This document shows, one piece after another, positions 16,397 through 26,710 of a DNA stretch of 64,000 bases. Position 1 is the stretch's first letter, and each line of letters begins with the position of its first letter. This DNA comes from Paenibacillus tyrphae. Lineage in GTDB: Bacteria; Bacillota; Bacilli; Paenibacillales; NBRC-103111. The position numbers and the translations under genes were made by a program. Under the pieces are notes generated by a model. That model ran no database searches. It worked only from the letters and a program-made list of their open reading frames with translations, and was not told where the DNA came from. The stretch is taken from the NCBI RefSeq assembly GCF_027925525.1, contig NZ_BSDJ01000014.1, forward strand, positions 95,613 through 159,612. Reading direction: 5' to 3'.

Positions 16397-17625
16397 TATT
16401 CCCTCGTGTCCGAGGCGGAATCTCCATGCCGCTCCGGCCCGACGAGCCGACCCCGCTTGTACACCGCTTGCACGTCCAGCTTGCCCGCCTCGGCGTTCCA
16501 GCGGAACGTCACCGCATCCGCAGCCTGCCCGATTTCCAGCGTACCGATCCCTGTGCAGCCGAGCAGGCGGGCAGGTCTATCCGTCGCCATGGCTACGGCC
16601 GTAGCCAGCGGGGAGCCTGTCATCTGCGAGAATCGCCCTACGCAGTCCGCCAGACCGACCGCCGCTCCAGCCAGCAGGTTCGGATTCTCCACCATGTGCA
16701 GCCGGCCGGACGGCAGCAGCTCGACCTGGCCGCCGACATGCGTGCGGTAAGTGCCCGGCGGTAAGCCCGCCAAATGTACGGCATCGCTGACAAGCAGCAG
16801 GGCGTCGCCTTTCACTTTGTGCATTACGTTCACGACGGAAGGGTGCAGATGATGTCCGTCGCAGATGACGCTGGCAGCAAGCCGATCTTCCGCCAACTGC
16901 GACCAAATATAGTGCGGATGGCGCGGAAGCTGCGGGTGCGCCCCGTTCCCGAGATGCGTGCTCATCCTAGCTCCCGCTTCCGCAGCAGCCGCGATGTGAT
17001 CGTGATCGGCAGCCGTATGGCCGATGCCGGCAACGATGCCCGCCTCCGTCAGCTTGCGGATAAATGCCGCAGCGCCCGGGCGTTCCGGCGCCAGCGTAAC
17101 CAGCCGGATGCGGCCCCCCGAAGCCTCCTGCCATACGTTGAACTCGGCCCAGTCCGGGTCCCGCACATGCTCCGCCGGATGGGCGCCCCGCGGTCCGTTT
17201 TCGCCCGATATGTAAGGTCCCTCCATGTGAATGCCCACTACGGCGGAAGCCGTCAGCTCATCCTGCTCGCAAGCGAGCCGTACCGCCGTCATACAGTCTT
17301 TCATCTGCTCGAAGCTCGCCGTAATAACTGTCGGGCAGAAGGACGTCGTACCGGAAGCCAGTACCGCTCGGACCACCCGCTTCACGGTCTCCACCCTCCG
17401 GTGCATGTCGGCCCCCGTCAGGTTGATGTCCTCTCCCCCGTACCCGTTGATCTGCAGATCGACGAAGCCCGGAGCAATCCAGAGCTCGTCAGATCCTGAC
17501 GCGGCTTTGCCTGAGCTTTCCGTCTCTTCCATCGAAGCAACGATACCCCCGGATGCAACCAAACGAACCCGTCTCCCCGTATCCGCCCGCCGTCCTTCGA
17601 TTACCGTCGTATTGGGATCGGTCAT
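16396..17625 (-). CDS. nagA: N-acetylglucosamine-6-phosphate deacetylase
   Basis: NagA hydrolyses GlcNAc-6-phosphate to glucosamine-6-phosphate and acetate. It is a 409-residue amidohydrolase: APGFVDLQINGYGGEDI near the N-terminus, GIHMEGPYISGENGPRGAHP, GIGHTAADHDH with the metal-binding His, THLGNGAHP, and the catalytic Asp in LLVSDAVHLAGLPPG. ATG 17625 is chosen because AAAGGAGGG precedes it at normal spacing. It follows nagB by 25 bp in the operon nagR-nagB-nagA and ends at a shared terminator. Confidence 0.95.
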   Translation of the reverse strand: MTDPNTTVIEGRRADTGRRVRLVASGGIVASMEETESSGKAASGSDELWIAPGFVDLQINGYGGEDINLTGADMHRRVETVKRVVRAVLASGTTSFCPTVITASFEQMKDCMTAVRLACEQDELTASAVVGIHMEGPYISGENGPRGAHPAEHVRDPDWAEFNVWQEASGGRIRLVTLAPERPGAAAFIRKLTEAGIVAGIGHTAADHDHIAAAAEAGARMSTHLGNGAHPQLPRHPHYIWSQLAEDRLAASVICDGHHLHPSVVNVMHKVKGDALLLVSDAVHLAGLPPGTYRTHVGGQVELLPSGRLHMVENPNLLAGAAVGLADCVGRFSQMTGSPLATAVAMATDRPARLLGCTGIGTLEIGQAADAVTFRWNAEAGKLDVQAVYKRGRLVGPERHGDSASDTRE

Positions 17626-17650
17626 TTTCGTCCCTCCTTTATATGCGCCG

Positions 17651-18415
17651 TTATTGCGATGCAATGCGGGAAGCGCTGGCGAAATCCAGAAACATATCGC
17701 AGCGGGCCGACCGTCTCAAGATAGACGCCGGGCAGGACAAGTCGACCGGGCCGAACAACGTCCGGTGTACCGCATCGCTTTTGCGTTCGCCAGGCACCGT
17801 GCAAATAATATGCGAAGCCGATACGATGGACGGAATCGTTAGCGTCAGCGCTTCGCGAGGCACCGCATCAAGCTGCGGGAAGCAGCCGTCGTTGACCTGC
17901 TGCCTGCGGCTCGTCTCGTCCAGCACGACCTTCTTAATGCGGGCGGGATCGGCAAAGTCCGCCACATGAGGATCATTGAAGGCGATATGTCCGTTCTCGC
18001 CGATTCCGATACAGGCAATATCGATCGGGTGCCGCTCCAGCAGCTCCGTGTAGCGGACGCACTCTTCGACAGGATCGTTCAAGCCGTTCAATGCATGAAA
18101 TTTGAGCGGCGTCCGGAATGCGAACAGCTCCGTCCGCAAATACGTCGCAAAGCTCTGCGGCGCCTCAGTCGGCAGACCGACATATTCGTCCAGATGATAG
18201 CAGCGGATGCGCTCCCATGCGACCGAGTCTATTGTACGCAATGAACGCAAAAATTCGTTCTGCGACGGAGCAGAAGCAAATACGACCGCGATCGTCTCCT
18301 TCTCCTGCAGCTTCGTCCGGATCACTTCCGCCAGCCGCTGCGCCGCCGCTTGCCCCATGGCTTCCCGGCTATCGTACGCCTCGGCGGTCACCTGTTCGAT
18401 CGTCCATTGCTTCAT
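17651..18415 (-). CDS. nagB: Glucosamine-6-phosphate deaminase
   Basis: NagB converts glucosamine-6-phosphate to fructose-6-phosphate and ammonia, the entry of amino sugars into glycolysis. It has about 254 residues with the family motifs VFASAPSQNEFL (phosphate binding), RCYHLDEYVGLP with the catalytic Asp, and GIGENGHIAFNDP with the active-site Glu-His region. ATG 18415 is supported by GGAGGACGG upstream. It is the middle gene of the nag operon, 51 bp after the regulator. With murQ and nagA it completes the route from MurNAc-6-phosphate to fructose-6-phosphate. Confidence 0.95.
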   Translation of the reverse strand: MKQWTIEQVTAEAYDSREAMGQAAAQRLAEVIRTKLQEKETIAVVFASAPSQNEFLRSLRTIDSVAWERIRCYHLDEYVGLPTEAPQSFATYLRTELFAFRTPLKFHALNGLNDPVEECVRYTELLERHPIDIACIGIGENGHIAFNDPHVADFADPARIKKVVLDETSRRQQVNDGCFPQLDAVPREALTLTIPSIVSASHIICTVPGERKSDAVHRTLFGPVDLSCPASILRRSARCDMFLDFASASRIASQ

Positions 18416-18466
18416 TATCCGTCCTCCTCCAATCGTTTGTTTCCGGCTCAAGTCTCAAGACTTATT

Positions 18467-19471
18467 TCAGTTCGTCACCGTTCGGACGGACTGCCGTACG
18501 ACGAGCTTCTCGTCGAAGATGATGCGCTGCGCCGGAGTATCCGGCCCGCCGAAAATCCGCCCGAACAGCGTACGTGCCAACGCTTTGCCCGCCTCATAGG
18601 TTGGGATAGAGACGGTTGTCAGCGGAAAAATCATCAGGTCGATATCGTCAAAGCCGATCAAGGACATATCCTCCGGAATCCGAAGGCCTTCGCTTTGAAA
18701 AGCTTTGACGACTCCCAGCGCGACCACGTCGTCGAAGCAGATGAGCGCCGACGGCCGTTCTTTCAACGCAATCAGCTTCCGGCCGATCTCTACCCCATCC
18801 GCGAGCTCCTGGGCTCCCTCGAAAGTAAACTCCGCCCGCAAAGCAAGCCCGCGCGCCGACAAAACATCCTGGCATGCCCGAAGGCGCTCCCGCGAGGCCC
18901 TGGACGTGGGAAGCCCGGCAGCGAAGCCGATGCTGCGATGGCCCCGTTCGAGCAAATGCTCCGTCACCTGCCGCCCGCCGTCGTAATCGTCGAACTCGAC
19001 ATACGAGTTGTCCAGCCCCGGCACGCTTCCGAGCAATACGAAAGGGACGGACTTCGCTTTCAGATCGAACAAGTGGTCGAACGTCACCTCCTCGAGCAGC
19101 GGTGCAACGATCAGGCCATCCACGCGTCTGCTTAGCATCGCTTGAATCTGCTCTTTTTCAGTCCGGTGATCCTCGAAGCTGCTGCATAGAAATACCGTAT
19201 AGCCGTATTCGCTTGCGACCTCCTGGACCCCCTTGGTCAGCTTGCTATAGAACGGATTCGTGATGTCCTTGATGACAAGCCCGATCGTTTTCGTATATTT
19301 CGTAGACAATCCCCGGGCAATCTCATTCGGAACGTAGCCGTACTGCTCGGCTGCCTTCAGCACCTTCTGTCTCGTTTTCTCCGAAAATCCGTCCTTGTTG
19401 TTCAGCACGCCCGATATGGTGCTTTTGGCGAGACCGGTCATTTTCGCCAAGTCGCTAATGGTGAGCTTCAC
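18467..19471 (-). CDS. LacI-family repressor of the nag operon
   Basis: A 334-residue LacI/GalR regulator. The helix-turn-helix ISDLAKMTGLAKSTISGVLNNK begins at residue 4, followed by the hinge region and a periplasmic-binding-protein-like sensor domain. GTG 19471 is preferred because GAGGAGG lies nine bases upstream. Two perfect palindromes TTGAACCGGTTCAA lie immediately before the gene, so it probably represses its own operon with nagB and nagA. The inducer is likely an amino-sugar phosphate, by context. It differs from the GntR-type NagR of B. subtilis. Confidence 0.87.
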   Translation of the reverse strand: MKLTISDLAKMTGLAKSTISGVLNNKDGFSEKTRQKVLKAAEQYGYVPNEIARGLSTKYTKTIGLVIKDITNPFYSKLTKGVQEVASEYGYTVFLCSSFEDHRTEKEQIQAMLSRRVDGLIVAPLLEEVTFDHLFDLKAKSVPFVLLGSVPGLDNSYVEFDDYDGGRQVTEHLLERGHRSIGFAAGLPTSRASRERLRACQDVLSARGLALRAEFTFEGAQELADGVEIGRKLIALKERPSALICFDDVVALGVVKAFQSEGLRIPEDMSLIGFDDIDLMIFPLTTVSIPTYEAGKALARTLFGRIFGGPDTPAQRIIFDEKLVVRQSVRTVTN

Positions 19472-19490
19472 GATCCGCGCCTCCTCAATT

Positions 19491-19581
19491 TTGAACCGGT
19501 TCAAATTTATTTTTTAATAAAAGGAAATGCTTTAATAAAAACATTTCCATCATAATCTATAACTAATTTGAACCGGTTCAA
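19491..19581 (-). promoter_or_regulatory. Two LacI-type operators of the nagR-nagB-nagA operon
   Basis: Perfect 14-bp palindromes TTGAACCGGTTCAA at 19491-19504 and 19568-19581, with flanking A/T symmetry and a centre-to-centre distance of 77 bp. The CG-centred symmetry is typical of LacI-family operators. The proximal copy lies just before the ribosome binding site, so looping or roadblock repression is plausible. Confidence 0.85.
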
Positions 19582-19656
19582 TTTTTCTGTATTATATGCC
19601 CTCATTGCTCGTCCTGTCAAGCTGCAGCAAGGCTAGCGCTGCGAACGTCGACGTAA

Positions 19657-19695
19657 AAAAATCGAGCGTGCGCCGAAGCGGCACCCTCGATTTTA
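19657..19695 (-). terminator. Terminator of the ABC exporter-kinase operon
   Basis: AAAATCGAG / CTCGATTTT arms around an inner GC hairpin, with a run of seven T on the minus strand. It lies 26 bp after the histidine kinase stop codon. Confidence 0.85.
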
Positions 19696-19720
19696 TACGG
19701 ATATTCTCGGGTGCAACCGC

Positions 19721-20803
19721 TCAAGGCAGAGCCGGAAGCCGGACGGTAAATGTCGTGCCCGTGTCGGGAACACTCTGCACGGCGACGGAGCCCGTATGCA
19801 TCTCGACGATCCGCTTGACGATCGCGAGCCCGAGCCCACTGCCTCCCGTGCTTCGGTTGCGGGACCTATCCGCCTTGTAGAACCGCTCGAAAATATGCGC
19901 GACATCGTTCTCGGGGATGCCGATCCCGGTATCGGTGACGAAAACGACCGCCTGCTGCCCGCTGCGCTTAAGCCGAACGCCGATCGTCCCGCCGGCCGGG
20001 GTGAATTTGATGCTGTTGTGCAGAAGATTGACCCACACTTGGCTCAGCAAATCTTCGTCAGCCTCGATGCTGACGTCTTCCAGCGACACGTCCATGTCGA
20101 TTCCTTTATCGTGCCACTGCGGCTCGCACGCCAGAATCAGGCTGCGCAGCTGCTTGTCGAGACGGTACCGCCTCCGCTCGAACGGATGATGGTCGGATTC
20201 GAGGGAGGTCAGCTTTAGCAGGTTTTCGCTAAGCTTGGACAGCCGGGCGCTTTCCTTTTCGATGATGCCGAGATAATGCATCCGTTCCTCCCGGCTGAGC
20301 TCGTCGCTTTGCAGAATGCGCGCAAAGCCGCCGATCGACGTCAGCGGCGACTGAATTTCATGGGAGACGTTGGAGATGAACTCCTGGCGCATTTTTTCCA
20401 TCTGATTGAGCTCGACGGCCATGTGGTTGATGCTTTCGACGAGCTCGCCGAACTGGCCCGGGGCGCGCTCGTCCGGAGGAATGCTGACAGTGAAATCGCC
20501 TTTGGCGATCCGCTTCATCGCATCGATCATCGGCCGGAACATTTCCATGCGCTTGTCGCGAAAAATTACTCCGATCGTCCCCATAATCCCCATGCTGGTA
20601 ACAAACGCGACCAATTGGGTGAATAGCTGGCCGACATAATCGGAAGGCCGGCTTCCAAATGCGTTCAGCAAATAACGGATGAAGAAATAAGCGGCCGACC
20701 AGCTCGCCAGCGATAATAAAAGTAATACGCAAATCCCGCAGACACTTTTAAAAAATCTCCATCTGTGAGCCGCTTTCCGGTTCACCTGATGCTGTGCTTC
20801 CAC
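19721..20803 (-). CDS. Sensor histidine kinase without adjacent response regulator
   Basis: A 360-residue kinase: two transmembrane helices (about 20-45 and 60-80) with almost no extracellular sensor, a HAMP-like linker (DAMKRIAKGDFTVSI), the phospho-acceptor His in FISNVSHEIQSPLTSI, the N box VNLLHNSIKFTP, and G boxes DTGIGIP and GGSGLGLAIVK. GTG 20803 has AAGGAGGG upstream. It follows the ABC exporter by 27 bp in one operon. It is clearly paralogous to the kinase at 60.6-62.0 kb, sharing long stretches such as LLKLTSLESDHHPFE, but no response regulator gene is adjacent. Confidence 0.9.
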   Translation of the reverse strand: MEAQHQVNRKAAHRWRFFKSVCGICVLLLLSLASWSAAYFFIRYLLNAFGSRPSDYVGQLFTQLVAFVTSMGIMGTIGVIFRDKRMEMFRPMIDAMKRIAKGDFTVSIPPDERAPGQFGELVESINHMAVELNQMEKMRQEFISNVSHEIQSPLTSIGGFARILQSDELSREERMHYLGIIEKESARLSKLSENLLKLTSLESDHHPFERRRYRLDKQLRSLILACEPQWHDKGIDMDVSLEDVSIEADEDLLSQVWVNLLHNSIKFTPAGGTIGVRLKRSGQQAVVFVTDTGIGIPENDVAHIFERFYKADRSRNRSTGGSGLGLAIVKRIVEMHTGSVAVQSVPDTGTTFTVRLPALP

Positions 20804-20830
20804 TCCCTTCCCTCCTTATCCGCTATAGGT

Positions 20831-22600
20831 TTAAACGTGCTGCTCTTGAATGCGAAGCTGCTGTGCGGCAAATTCGCGGTACAGCGCATGCGTTTGGAAC
20901 AACTGCTCGTGCGTGCCGATGCCCGTTACTTTGCCTTTCTCAAGAAAGACGATTTGGTCCGCATCCACCACGGTTGACAGCCGGTGCGCAATAACCAGCG
21001 TCGTCCGTCCCTGCATCAAATTGTTCAGCGCTTGCTGCACGACGATTTCCGACTTGCTGTCCAGACTGGAGGTCGCCTCGTCCAGCATCAAAATTTGCGG
21101 GTTGCGCAGCAGCGCCCGCGCAATCGCAATCCGCTGCCGCTGCCCGCCGGACAGCTTGACGCCCCGTTCTCCGACTTCCGTTTCGTAGCCGTTCGGAAGC
21201 TCGTGAATGAACGTATCGGCATAAGCCATGCGCGCCGCCTGCTCCAGCTCTTGATCCGTCACGTCGTGCGGCAAGCCGTAGCAGATGTTGTCGCGGATCG
21301 TCCCGGCAATCAAAGGGCTTTCCTGGGAGACATAGCCGATGCGGCTGCGCCACGACGGCAGCGAGTACTCATCGATCGGCTCGCCCCCGAGCTTGATTGC
21401 TCCACCGGTCGGCGGGTAGAACCGCTCCAGCAGTGCAAACAGCGTCGTTTTTCCGCTGCCGCTCGGGCCGACGATGGCTGTGACTTTGCCGGGCTGCATG
21501 GTGAAGCTGACATCGTCCAGTATCGTTTCGCCGGCTTTATAGGCAAAGGTTACGCGTTCGAGCGTCAACGACTGGCCTGCGTTATCAAGCGGCTTGCCGG
21601 AAGCATGATCCTCTTCCCCGAGCTCCAGCAGCGCTGCAATTCGTTCCGTCGCCCCGACCGCCTTTTGAAACTGCGTGAAGAAGTTCGTAATTTGCGTAAT
21701 CGGCATTACGAATTGAAACAAATACAGGATGAATGCCACCAGATCTCCTGCCGTCAGCGTGCCGGAAGCGACCCGCGCGCCGCCGTACCCGATAATGACC
21801 ACAAGCAGCAGCATCAGGATGAAGAAGATAAGCGGCCCGACCCAAGCCGAAACGATACCTTCCTTCAAGCCAAGCCGGAACAGCTTCTCGATGCCCGTCC
21901 GCCCGTTCCGGTATTCGACCGTCTCCGCATTCGAAGCCTTCACAAGCCGGATCTCCGACAATACCCGGCTGATCACCGCCGTAAAGCCGGCCGTTTCATC
22001 CTGAAGGCCGACCGAAATCTTATGCATCTGCCTGCCGAGCGGAGCCAAAATCAAGATAGCCAGCGGCACGACGATCAGCATGATCAGCGTCATTTTCCAA
22101 TCGAGATACAGCAGCACCGCAATTGACCCGACTACGCCCAGAATGCCGGTGAAGAAGCCGGTCAAGTGCTCGCTGATCAAGCCTTTGACGACGCCGGTAT
22201 CGTTGGTCATCCGGCTGATCGTCTCCCCCGTCTCATGATTGTCGTAATAAGAGACCGGCAGCACGAGCAGCTTGTTCCACAGCCGGTCCCGCAGGGACGC
22301 AACGACCTTCTGCCCTGCCCGGTTGAGCAAATAAACGCCGACACCGCCCGCAATCGCTTGAACGATGAAAGCCACTCCCATCAGCACGATCTGCGTCAGG
22401 CTTAAGGAGGTCAGCGAAAAGCTGTCGACCATATTTTTCGTAAACAGCGGAATCGCCAAGCCGACCAAGGTTGAGATGATGCTTAGAAACAGCGCAGCGG
22501 CAAGCAGACCCTTGGAAGGCTTCGTTTCCCGGACCAGCCGGATCAATTGCCGCCAATTCGCCGATGTTTTCGGTTTTGACATGTGTGTCCCAACTCCCAT
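20831..22600 (-). CDS. ABC exporter, fused membrane and ATPase domains (BmrA-like)
   Basis: A 589-residue half transporter, a homodimeric multidrug- or lipid-type exporter. The six-helix type-1 membrane domain spans about residues 20-320. The nucleotide-binding domain has Walker [11 protein letters not shown] loop [12 protein letters not shown], signature [16 protein letters not shown], Walker [12 protein letters not shown] and the H loop IAHRLST. ATG 22600 with ATAGGA upstream is used; an in-frame ATG at 22582 is also possible. It is co-transcribed with a histidine kinase, which suggests that the exporter responds to or feeds an envelope-stress signal. The substrate is unknown. Confidence 0.92.
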   Translation of the reverse strand: MGVGTHMSKPKTSANWRQLIRLVRETKPSKGLLAAALFLSIISTLVGLAIPLFTKNMVDSFSLTSLSLTQIVLMGVAFIVQAIAGGVGVYLLNRAGQKVVASLRDRLWNKLLVLPVSYYDNHETGETISRMTNDTGVVKGLISEHLTGFFTGILGVVGSIAVLLYLDWKMTLIMLIVVPLAILILAPLGRQMHKISVGLQDETAGFTAVISRVLSEIRLVKASNAETVEYRNGRTGIEKLFRLGLKEGIVSAWVGPLIFFILMLLLVVIIGYGGARVASGTLTAGDLVAFILYLFQFVMPITQITNFFTQFQKAVGATERIAALLELGEEDHASGKPLDNAGQSLTLERVTFAYKAGETILDDVSFTMQPGKVTAIVGPSGSGKTTLFALLERFYPPTGGAIKLGGEPIDEYSLPSWRSRIGYVSQESPLIAGTIRDNICYGLPHDVTDQELEQAARMAYADTFIHELPNGYETEVGERGVKLSGGQRQRIAIARALLRNPQILMLDEATSSLDSKSEIVVQQALNNLMQGRTTLVIAHRLSTVVDADQIVFLEKGKVTGIGTHEQLFQTHALYREFAAQQLRIQEQHV

Positions 22601-22699
22601 TCTATTTTCCTATAACTCTCTTCCGTTTGACAATCTGTACTTTACGATACTTTTTTAAACGGAATATTAACGGAAAAGACTGGAATACAAGGGAATGAA

Positions 22700-22738
22700 A
22701 AAAAAGCCTTAATCCGCCAAAAGCATCGGATTAAGGCC
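22700..22738 (-). terminator. Terminator after the P-loop kinase gene
   Basis: GCCTTAATCCG / CGGATTAAGGC stem of 11 bp and ten-base loop, followed on the minus strand by eight T residues. Confidence 0.9.
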
Positions 22739-22762
22739 GACTTTGCAGCCACTCAACAAAGA

Positions 22763-23305
22763 CTAAACAGCCGCTTCTTCCGCGGACCGTCTCCTGATTT
22801 CACTTACCGTCTCTTCCGGAGTCTGCTCGGACGTATCGAGCCACAGGCCGATCTTCGGCGTTTCGTTATGCAAAATGCCGTTCAATCCGGAAACCGTCCA
22901 CAATCCGTAGCCTTTCTTCCCCCGGGCCGCCTCTCTTGCGGCAACCGCCTCGCCACTGGGCGCCAGCACGACGACATAAAGCGGACGATGCCGGACGAAA
23001 GAGACGAACTCTTCCAGCATCGGACCGACGACGACGTCCTGCACGATGACGGTGAAGCCGGCATCGGCATACGTATCGGCCGCGGCGGCCGCCAGACGGT
23101 ACCGCAAACGCAGCTGACGGGTCGCCTCCTCCGAGGCGTCGGGAAGCAGCTCTTCCCGGCCTGCGACGATCATCCTGCGGAACGCGTCGCCGCGCAAATG
23201 AACTCCCCGGCCGAATTGCTCGGCCAGCAACTGCGCGACCGTCGATTTGCCGCTCGCCATCACCCCGGTGATGAGATAAATTGCGGTTTCTTCATTGTGT
23301 TTCAT
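22763..23305 (-). CDS. Small P-loop kinase of the AAA_33 / chloramphenicol-phosphotransferase type
   Basis: A 180-residue NTP-binding protein with Walker A GVMASGKST at residue 14, HLRGDAFRRMIV as the DxF substrate-side motif and a lid segment rich in Arg. The family includes gluconate-kinase-like, chloramphenicol phosphotransferase-like and polynucleotide kinase-like members, so the substrate cannot be named. It stands alone on the minus strand, 130 bp after the P450 gene, with its own terminator. A role in small-molecule phosphorylation or antibiotic inactivation is possible but unproven. Confidence 0.75.
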   Translation of the reverse strand: MKHNEETAIYLITGVMASGKSTVAQLLAEQFGRGVHLRGDAFRRMIVAGREELLPDASEEATRQLRLRYRLAAAAADTYADAGFTVIVQDVVVGPMLEEFVSFVRHRPLYVVVLAPSGEAVAAREAARGKKGYGLWTVSGLNGILHNETPKIGLWLDTSEQTPEETVSEIRRRSAEEAAV

Positions 23306-23435
23306 GCGAATGCCCCTCTCCGGCGAACTTCGTGTCGCTTCCAGTGTAACATCCGCGCAGCAACCATCATTAGGGACGGTTTGGATAAAACGATTTGCTC
23401 CTCCGGTCCGAGGTCAAAACAGCGCCGGTAAGCTG

Positions 23436-26400
23436 CTATTTGACTATGGCGGCGCTAATTTCCGGGTGCATGCGCCCCCATCCTTCTTTCGCGTAACGCC
23501 CCTCCATTCGAAGGCGCTCCAGCCAAGCTTTCGCTTCCCGCTCCCCGGCTCCAGTCACGGTCCGGTATGCTTTTTGCAAGGCCGACTCCACCTCCAGAGA
23601 CATTTGAGCGTCGTCCCCGCATACGTAGATGCATCCTCCCCGATCAAGGATGTCCATCAAATTCGAGGCATGGCGCTCCAGCAAATGCTGTACATGGATG
23701 CTGCTTTTCCCTTCCGCACGGGAAAAGGCTTGATGAAGCGTCACGACATCCTCCCTATCGTAGCGCTCAAGCTCCTCGCGATAAATCGAATCCGCTTCGC
23801 TCCGGCATCCGATATAAAGATGCGCCTCGCCCAAAGCGGCTCCCTTCTCCCGGATCGCGGTCCGCGCTTGCAAAAAGCCCCGAAAAGGCGCCGCTCCCGT
23901 CCCGGTCCCGACCATAATGATTGGTGTCACCGGATCTTCCGGGAGCCGCAATCCGGCTTCGGACGCGCGGATGAAGAGCAAGACTTCATCACCTGGCCTG
24001 CATTCGGCCAGGTGATTCGAAGCAGTCCCGCGGTATTCGCCGCTCCCACTCCAAGCGGGGTCCTGCACCACATCTACGGCAATGCTGACATGCCTTGGGC
24101 TGGTCTGCGGAGAGCTGGATATGAAATAATACCTCGGTTGCAGAGGCAGCAGCAGCTCGATCAGCCTTTCGAACGGCAGCTGGCAAGCTTCATATTTTTC
24201 AAGCAGATCGAGCATGGTTATGCGCTTCTTCAGGATCTGCTCCTCGTAGACGCTCTCCTCAGCCAACACTTCCAATTCACGCTTGTGCGGAGGACACACC
24301 GTATAGGCCGCAAGCTCGTGCAGTTGCTCGCGGGTAACGGCTTCCTGCAGCTCTACGCACCGGCTCAGCAGCTCATGGATACCGACCGGTCGATCCAGCG
24401 GGAGATGCGCGAGGCCGTTATCGTTTGCCGCCGTGACAATCAATTGATCGCTCCCCTTCAAGCCGTACCGCCGCAAAATCCGGCCGACGTTTGCCAGGCT
24501 GTTGCACGGTAGCACGCCGAGAAGATCGCCCTCCCGGTAGGTAACCCCATCCGGCAGCGCGAGCTCCAGATGCCGTGTACTCCGGCTGCTGCCGGCCATC
24601 CGGAGCTCGCGGTTCCCCGTCACCGAGGCGTAAACGGCATCATAAGCCCGGACAAGCGGAATGGTTTCCAAACCGCTGACCATTCGAACACGAATAATGC
24701 TTTCTGATTTCTCCGCGTCGCTTCGTTCCAGTTCGAAAGCATGCCTAAGATCAGACCATAGGCGGACCCGCCATTCGTCGAGCTGCTTCTCGAAGTCGCC
24801 GCCGGCATCAGCCTCGCCGCGCACCGAGAGTTTCACTGCCCCTTTCCGTGCCAACTGCTCGTCAATCCACCGCGGCACATCCTGATACGTATTGGACCAG
24901 CTGCGGTCCCCGCATCCGAATACGGCATAGCGAACCCCTTGAAGCTCGCCAGGCCGCACGCCTTCCAGCCATTTCACGAACTCACGCGCATTGCCCGGAG
25001 GCTTGCCGTTATAAGACGCGGTGACGATAAGCACCGCCCCGTCCTTGGGCAGCCTTCCGGCCCAATCGTTCAGCGGCGCAGCCTCGCTTCGGAAGCCCCG
25101 CGCCCGAGCGGCATCCGCCAGCTCGCGGGCAAGCCCTTCCGCCGTGCCCAAATTGGAACCGTAAAGCACGAGCAGAGACGTCTTTTCCGCCCCTGCAAGC
25201 GGACAGTTCGCCTGCGCCTCCCTTGGCTCTGCTTCAACGGCTCGGGAATAGCCTGCTGTTTCCTGTTCATGAACCGCCGGGCTAGCCGTCTTATGCCGCA
25301 GCCGCACGCGGATATGAAAATCGCTCGGCTTGAGCGTCAAGGTTTGCTTCACGTCCAACTGATAGTTCGTATGATCCACCAGCTCAAAATGCCGGACAAT
25401 CATGCCGAGAACCAGCGTCGCTTCGTGAAGCGCGAACTGCATGCCGATGCAAGCCCGCTGCCCGTTGCCGAACGGCTTGTAGGCATGATTGGGAATTTTG
25501 CCGGGATCTTCGAACCGTTCGGGGCGGAATTCGTCCGCGTCGGCGCCCCAAGCGGCTTTGTCCCGATGAAGCTGCGGCAGGATCACCCCGATGCCTTCCC
25601 CTTTGCGAATGCGATACTTGCCGCCAATGACCGTATCTTCCTTCGCATAGAGCTCGAATCCCGGGGCCGTCGGCCATAAGCGCAGCGATTCATTTAAAAT
25701 CATCCGAATGTAATGGAGCTGCAGCACCTGCGAATACGACGGAAACGAATCCGTCAGCACCCGGTCTGCTTCCAGATAAGCCTTCTGCAGCACATCCGGA
25801 TGCTTCAGCAAAAAGTATAAAGCGAACGATAACAAGCCGCTTGTCGTCTCGTGTCCGGCGATCAAGAACGTGATGATCTGATACCGGATATTTTCGTCAT
25901 CCAGCGTCTCGCCTGTCTCCGGGTCCTTCCCGTTCAGCATCCGGGCAAGCAGGTCGATTTCCCCCCGGTCCCCGTTTGCTTTTCGTTCCTCGATCATTTT
26001 ATCCACCAAGGAAAACATCGTTTGAATGTCTTCGTTAAACTGCTGTCTCGTTCGCACCATGAGCAGGTGTTGGATCTTTAGGCGGCTGCCTTGCAGCATC
26101 GCTTCGTTCAGAGCGCGGACCATGCTGTTAATAAAAGGGCTGGGCGTTTCGCGATAAAAACTGTTAAAACGGTAATTGAAGCCGCATAAGCCGATCGTGT
26201 CCAGCGTAAGCCGGGTCATATCTTCCGCGACATCGATGCTTTCGTTGGGGTTGAGACGGGCCCATTTTTGAATCAGCTGCGAAGCGATATCGACCATCAT
26301 CGCATGGTACCCTTTCATCGCCTGCTGGCTGAAGGTGGGGAGAAGAATCCGGTGCGCTTTTTGCCAGTTCGGCTCATCCGTGCGGCTTGTAAACAACCCG

Positions 26401-26657
26401 TCTCCGCCAAAGGCGCGCACGTTCTCCAGGTCGCCCTTTATGCTTTTATCGAAGCGCGATTCGTCGCAAACTTCCGCTACGAGATCATGTCCGGACACCA
26501 CAATGCTGGAATAACCCGGAAGCGTGATCCGGTATATAGGGCCGTACTCTTCTGCAAGTTTACAAAGCGAAAGGGTCGGTTTCTTGCTGTCGATCAAAGG
26601 TAAATTTCCTAGGGGACCATAAGTTTTGGGTTGAGGAATAACTCCCGTTTCACTCAT
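23436..26657 (-). CDS. Self-sufficient CYP102-family P450/NADPH reductase (fatty acid hydroxylase)
   Basis: A 1073-residue fusion resembling P450 BM3 and B. subtilis CypB/CypD, which hydroxylate medium- and long-chain fatty acids near the omega end using NADPH. The heme domain (about 1-460) shows [11 protein letters not shown] (I helix), [10 protein letters not shown] (ExxR) and [10 protein letters not shown] with the heme Cys at about residue 403. A linker leads into the FMN domain ([14 protein letters not shown]), then FAD and NADPH domains ([25 protein letters not shown]). ATG 26657 has GGAGG nine bases upstream; ATG 26666 lies on the Shine-Dalgarno and is rejected. A TetR gene precedes it by 53 bp. 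Confidence 0.95.
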   Translation of the reverse strand: MSETGVIPQPKTYGPLGNLPLIDSKKPTLSLCKLAEEYGPIYRITLPGYSSIVVSGHDLVAEVCDESRFDKSIKGDLENVRAFGGDGLFTSRTDEPNWQKAHRILLPTFSQQAMKGYHAMMVDIASQLIQKWARLNPNESIDVAEDMTRLTLDTIGLCGFNYRFNSFYRETPSPFINSMVRALNEAMLQGSRLKIQHLLMVRTRQQFNEDIQTMFSLVDKMIEERKANGDRGEIDLLARMLNGKDPETGETLDDENIRYQIITFLIAGHETTSGLLSFALYFLLKHPDVLQKAYLEADRVLTDSFPSYSQVLQLHYIRMILNESLRLWPTAPGFELYAKEDTVIGGKYRIRKGEGIGVILPQLHRDKAAWGADADEFRPERFEDPGKIPNHAYKPFGNGQRACIGMQFALHEATLVLGMIVRHFELVDHTNYQLDVKQTLTLKPSDFHIRVRLRHKTASPAVHEQETAGYSRAVEAEPREAQANCPLAGAEKTSLLVLYGSNLGTAEGLARELADAARARGFRSEAAPLNDWAGRLPKDGAVLIVTASYNGKPPGNAREFVKWLEGVRPGELQGVRYAVFGCGDRSWSNTYQDVPRWIDEQLARKGAVKLSVRGEADAGGDFEKQLDEWRVRLWSDLRHAFELERSDAEKSESIIRVRMVSGLETIPLVRAYDAVYASVTGNRELRMAGSSRSTRHLELALPDGVTYREGDLLGVLPCNSLANVGRILRRYGLKGSDQLIVTAANDNGLAHLPLDRPVGIHELLSRCVELQEAVTREQLHELAAYTVCPPHKRELEVLAEESVYEEQILKKRITMLDLLEKYEACQLPFERLIELLLPLQPRYYFISSSPQTSPRHVSIAVDVVQDPAWSGSGEYRGTASNHLAECRPGDEVLLFIRASEAGLRLPEDPVTPIIMVGTGTGAAPFRGFLQARTAIREKGAALGEAHLYIGCRSEADSIYREELERYDREDVVTLHQAFSRAEGKSSIHVQHLLERHASNLMDILDRGGCIYVCGDDAQMSLEVESALQKAYRTVTGAGEREAKAWLERLRMEGRYAKEGWGRMHPEISAAIVK

Positions 26658-26710
26658 AACAACCATCCTCCCGATTCCATTTGCCTTGCCCGAGCCGCTT
26701 TAAACCTGCT

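Noticed and set aside
20984..22126. Plus-strand open frame of 380 codons
   Set aside because: Antisense to the ABC exporter, whose ATPase motifs are unambiguous. The composition is shadow-like.
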